The translations under genes were made by a program, and so were the position numbers. Below, one piece after another: positions 60,704 through 62,926 of a stretch of 62,926 nt of DNA (position 1 is the stretch's first letter; each line of letters begins with the position of its first letter). Location of the stretch: the NCBI GenBank assembly GCA_017469885.1, contig JAFUFO010000033.1, positions 1 to 62,926 of the forward strand. The letters run 5' to 3'. The notes under the pieces are model-generated. The model saw only the letters and a program-made list of their open reading frames with translations. It searched no databases and was not told the DNA's origin. Source of the stretch: Solobacterium sp. (lineage in GTDB: Bacteria; Bacillota_I; Bacilli_A; Erysipelotrichales; Erysipelotrichaceae).

Positions 60704-62458
60704 ATGAAACGAATACTGGCAGCGGTTCTCTGCAGTGTCATGATCCTTGCGGGCTGCGGCAGTTCCTCCTCCGCTCCTGCGGAAGAAACAGCCGGAATCT
60801 ACACACCGGGAACCTACACTTCAACCGCCTCCGGCAACAACGGGGATGTAACACTGAAGGTCACATTCAGTGCAGACAAGATTGAATCCATTGAGGTGGA
60901 ATCGGCGGAGACACCGACGATCGGTGTTCCGGCAATGGATGAGTTCACCGAGCAGGTGCTTGCGGACCAGACCGTTCCGGCCGATGTAAAGACCGGAGCG
61001 ACCAACAGTTCCAATGCCTACATCACCGCTCTGAAAGACTGCATCACACAGGCCGGCGGAGATCCTGATTCCATGACAGGCGATGCATCCGCATCGGAAG
61101 AGGGAGCTTCCTACAAGACAGAGGCTGACATCATTGTCATCGGCGGCGGTGCGGCAGGCATGAGCGCTGCGATCAGCGCTTCCGATGCCGGAAAGAGTGT
61201 CATTCTGCTTGAGAAGAGTGGTATCCTGGGCGGAAATACCGTCTGTGCCGCAAACGGAATCAACGGTGCGGATTCACAGGTACAGCTGGACAATGAAACG
61301 TATCAGGAAAAAGGCGCGTCCGTGGAAGGTCTGAAAAGTCTTCAGATGAACAACCCGGATGCCCTTGAAAACCTTGTGGACGCATTTGCGGAAAACAGCG
61401 GAGAGACACTGGACTGGCTCTCTTCCATCGGTGCAGCATTTGAGGTGGATATCCAAGAAGATGACCGCAATTCAGAACAGAACTACTATATGGTCAAAGA
61501 CACAACCGACGGCACAACAGCAGTTACGCTGATCAATCTTGTGTCAAAAGAACTTAAGAACAAGGACGTTGAAGTGATTCTGAACATGGATGCGACTGAA
61601 CTGATTACCGACGGGGATGTTGTCACTGGCGTAAAGGCAATTGACGCATCGGGAAACACAGTTGAGTTTACCGGAAAATGTGTGCTGATCGCGACCGGCG
61701 GATTCGGCCAGAACAGTGAGCTGGTCGGAAAGGTGAATCCTTCCCTTGCCAATGCGGTTACGGATGAGATCGCCCCGACAACCGGCGAAGGACTTCTCAT
61801 GGCGGAAGCAGTTGGCGCGGATACCGCAAATCTGGATGCGATTCAGACATTCCCGCACGTTGTGCCGGGATACGGAATGATTCTTCCGTTCAACCTCCCG
61901 GGCGGATTCACACCGGATGCACTGTATGTGAACAACAGTGCGGAGCGCTTTACAGCCGAAGGATTTGAAATCCCGGATGTACTTCTGTCACAGGATAAGG
62001 GCGAAGTATACTGCATCTTCGATGACAGCGGAATGAATGACGGTCTGAAGACCCTGGTTGGTAACGGTGTAATCACAACCGCAGACAGTCCGGAAGAACT
62101 TGGCGAAGCACTTGGCATTGACGGCGCAAAGCTTGCGGAAACAATTGATGCGTTCAATGAGGATATCAAGGACGGCACAGATGATGCCTTCGGAAGAGCA
62201 GAGAATCTGAATGAGATCTCCGGAACGCTGTACGGCTACCGGTTCGGTGTCGGTGCGCATTACTTCATGGGCGGTATTCTGATTGATGAAGATACCCATG
62301 TGGTGAATACGGAAGGTAATCCGATTGAAGGACTGTATGCGGCAGGCGAGGTAACAGGCGGTTTCCATGGAACCTTCCGGGTTGACGGCTCAGGTCTTGG
62401 CGACTCGTTCACCTTCGGGCGTCTTGCCGGAAAGAAGATGGCAGAAGCACTGAACTGA
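60704..62458 (+). CDS. Second secreted FMN-binding, FAD-dependent reductase
   Basis: Lipoprotein reductase of 584 residues with the same layout as the protein at 22408-24201. Lipobox ILAGC (Cys 18) precedes a Ser/Ala linker. The FMN domain (about 30-105) has the flavinylation motif DVKTGAT (Thr 100). The FAD domain (GGGAAGMSAA, about 145) ends with AAGEVTGGFHGTFRVDGSGLGDS. No haem motif. AAAGGAG lies before the ATG. With a divergent LysR gene it is probably induced by its own acceptor. The catalytic half differs from the first paralogue, so a different acceptor is likely. Confidence 0.87.
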   Translation: MKRILAAVLCSVMILAGCGSSSSAPAEETAGIYTPGTYTSTASGNNGDVTLKVTFSADKIESIEVESAETPTIGVPAMDEFTEQVLADQTVPADVKTGATNSSNAYITALKDCITQAGGDPDSMTGDASASEEGASYKTEADIIVIGGGAAGMSAAISASDAGKSVILLEKSGILGGNTVCAANGINGADSQVQLDNETYQEKGASVEGLKSLQMNNPDALENLVDAFAENSGETLDWLSSIGAAFEVDIQEDDRNSEQNYYMVKDTTDGTTAVTLINLVSKELKNKDVEVILNMDATELITDGDVVTGVKAIDASGNTVEFTGKCVLIATGGFGQNSELVGKVNPSLANAVTDEIAPTTGEGLLMAEAVGADTANLDAIQTFPHVVPGYGMILPFNLPGGFTPDALYVNNSAERFTAEGFEIPDVLLSQDKGEVYCIFDDSGMNDGLKTLVGNGVITTADSPEELGEALGIDGAKLAETIDAFNEDIKDGTDDAFGRAENLNEISGTLYGYRFGVGAHYFMGGILIDEDTHVVNTEGNPIEGLYAAGEVTGGFHGTFRVDGSGLGDSFTFGRLAGKKMAEALN

Positions 62459-62495
62459 CAGAGCAGCCATCCATAATAACAAAGTGAAACTGAAG

Positions 62496-62540
62496 AGCGA
62501 TTCGCTTACTCCGGACAGGAGCAGACGGATCGCTTTTTTC
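62496..62540 (+). terminator. Terminator of the second reductase gene
   Basis: A long imperfect stem (AGCGAT ... CTCC / GGAG ... ATCGCT) is followed by six T. Located 38 bases past the stop. Confidence 0.8.
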
Positions 62541-62633
62541 AATGGCAGGCCTGTCATGATAATGTCTGAACAGACCTTACAGCTATCGCGATTGGTCAAA
62601 AGATGAAGATTATTGTTTTGATTCGATGACAAC

Positions 62634-62663
62634 AAAAAAGCAATACGAAACGAATCTATTGCT
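62634..62663 (-). terminator. Terminator of a short minus-strand transcript
   Basis: AGCAATA / TATTGCT stem (62639-62645 and 62657-62663) with TTTTTT on the minus strand. No long gene precedes it in that direction. Confidence 0.6.
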
Positions 62664-62889
62664 TGTATCGTCATATGATTTCGATATTGATGTCACGGTT
62701 TCGTTCGGTTCAAATAATGTGATGGTCAGTCACAAGACTAAATTTTAATAACCAGGAATTCTCTTTGCTGGCGGTATCGAAATCCGAGACTGTGAGAAGT
62801 TTTCTGTAAATACAGGTATCCTGTGATATTGGGTAATGCATGTGCCAGGCCGATCCGCTGCGGATCAGACCTAGGTAATGGTTGGTTAA

Positions 62890-62918
62890 CATATAATTCA
62901 TACCGGCCGGTATGTCAA
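62890..62918 (-). promoter_or_regulatory. Promoter with a 16-bp palindrome in its spacer
   Basis: On the minus strand TTGACA (62913-62918), a 17-base spacer and TATATG (62890-62895). The perfect palindrome CATACCGGCCGGTATG (62899-62914) covers the -35 edge and spacer, a typical repressor position. It would drive RNA leftward into 62634-62880, which carries only a possible 43-codon frame (ATG near 62841, weak ribosome site) and ends at the terminator at 62634. The interval 62541-62633 shows nothing I can name. Confidence 0.6.
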
Positions 62919-62926
62919 TGAAGGAC

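Noticed and set aside
62555-62748. Plus-strand frame of about 60 codons near the window end
   Set aside because: It has no ribosome site or recognised family and overlaps the terminator of the minus-strand unit; it may be a gene remnant but cannot be supported.

Overview
The window looks like a chromosome segment of an anaerobic, fermentative Bacillota, most likely a gut-type member of the Erysipelotrichaceae. The grounds are gene content (mglBAC, glycyl radical enzyme, FMN-linked secreted reductases, CD1871A-type CXXC peptide), strong AGGAGG-type ribosome binding sites and TTGACA/TATAAT-like promoters. The family assignment is inference. The backbone is fairly GC-rich. One block, about 34.9-56.9 kb, is clearly more AT-rich and looks acquired.

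Backbone, left part (1-34.9 kb). Bases 1-260 look like the right end of an IS605-type element (TnpB guide-RNA scaffold). Next come a sugar ABC importer (mglBAC), a zinc-uptake operon (zur-znuA-znuC-znuB-lipoprotein-GH5 glycosidase) with a Zur-like box, a metallo-beta-lactamase-fold protein facing a DegV protein, a signal-peptidase-like protein that has lost its catalytic Ser and Lys, a GltD-type oxidoreductase and a GH94 disaccharide phosphorylase. An operon of a glycyl radical enzyme, its activase, a DeoR regulator and NanE follows, with a 10-bp-periodic operator array. After that are a redox module (CD1871A peptide, membrane 4Fe-4S protein, TlpA-like lipoprotein) next to a secreted FMN/FAD reductase, a four-carbon sugar-acid module (kinase, dehydrogenase, GntR), rdgB, an M20 peptidase/DUF5058 operon, an MFS transporter and small membrane proteins.

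Acquired island (about 34.9-56.9 kb). The left end has two overlapping large serine recombinases, a Cro-type regulator and a WYL regulator flanked by two copies of one palindrome. Then comes an unrecognised three-gene cassette (secreted 600-aa protein, secreted P1-nuclease/phospholipase-C-like protein, EcsC-like protein with an EF-hand-like loop) behind an excisionase-like HTH gene. The right half is one operon that I read as an Ssp-type DNA phosphorothioation system: sspD, sspB (DUF4007), sspC and sspA, followed by a presumed restriction module of a PLD-nuclease/SF2 helicase, a 55-aa translationally coupled peptide, an SMC-like ATPase and a 179-aa protein. Related SspABCD-SspFGH systems are published. 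The 55-aa gene and the neighbouring secreted/EcsC cassette are the parts I cannot match to a description.

Backbone, right part (56.9-62.9 kb). A MATE exporter is co-transcribed with a LacI-type regulator. An IS200-type tnpA fragment runs into a LysR gene that is divergent from a second secreted FMN/FAD reductase. At the window edge a short minus-strand transcription unit (TTGACA promoter, 16-bp palindrome in the spacer, terminator about 250 nt on) may encode a small RNA or peptide. I saw no tRNA, rRNA or CRISPR array.
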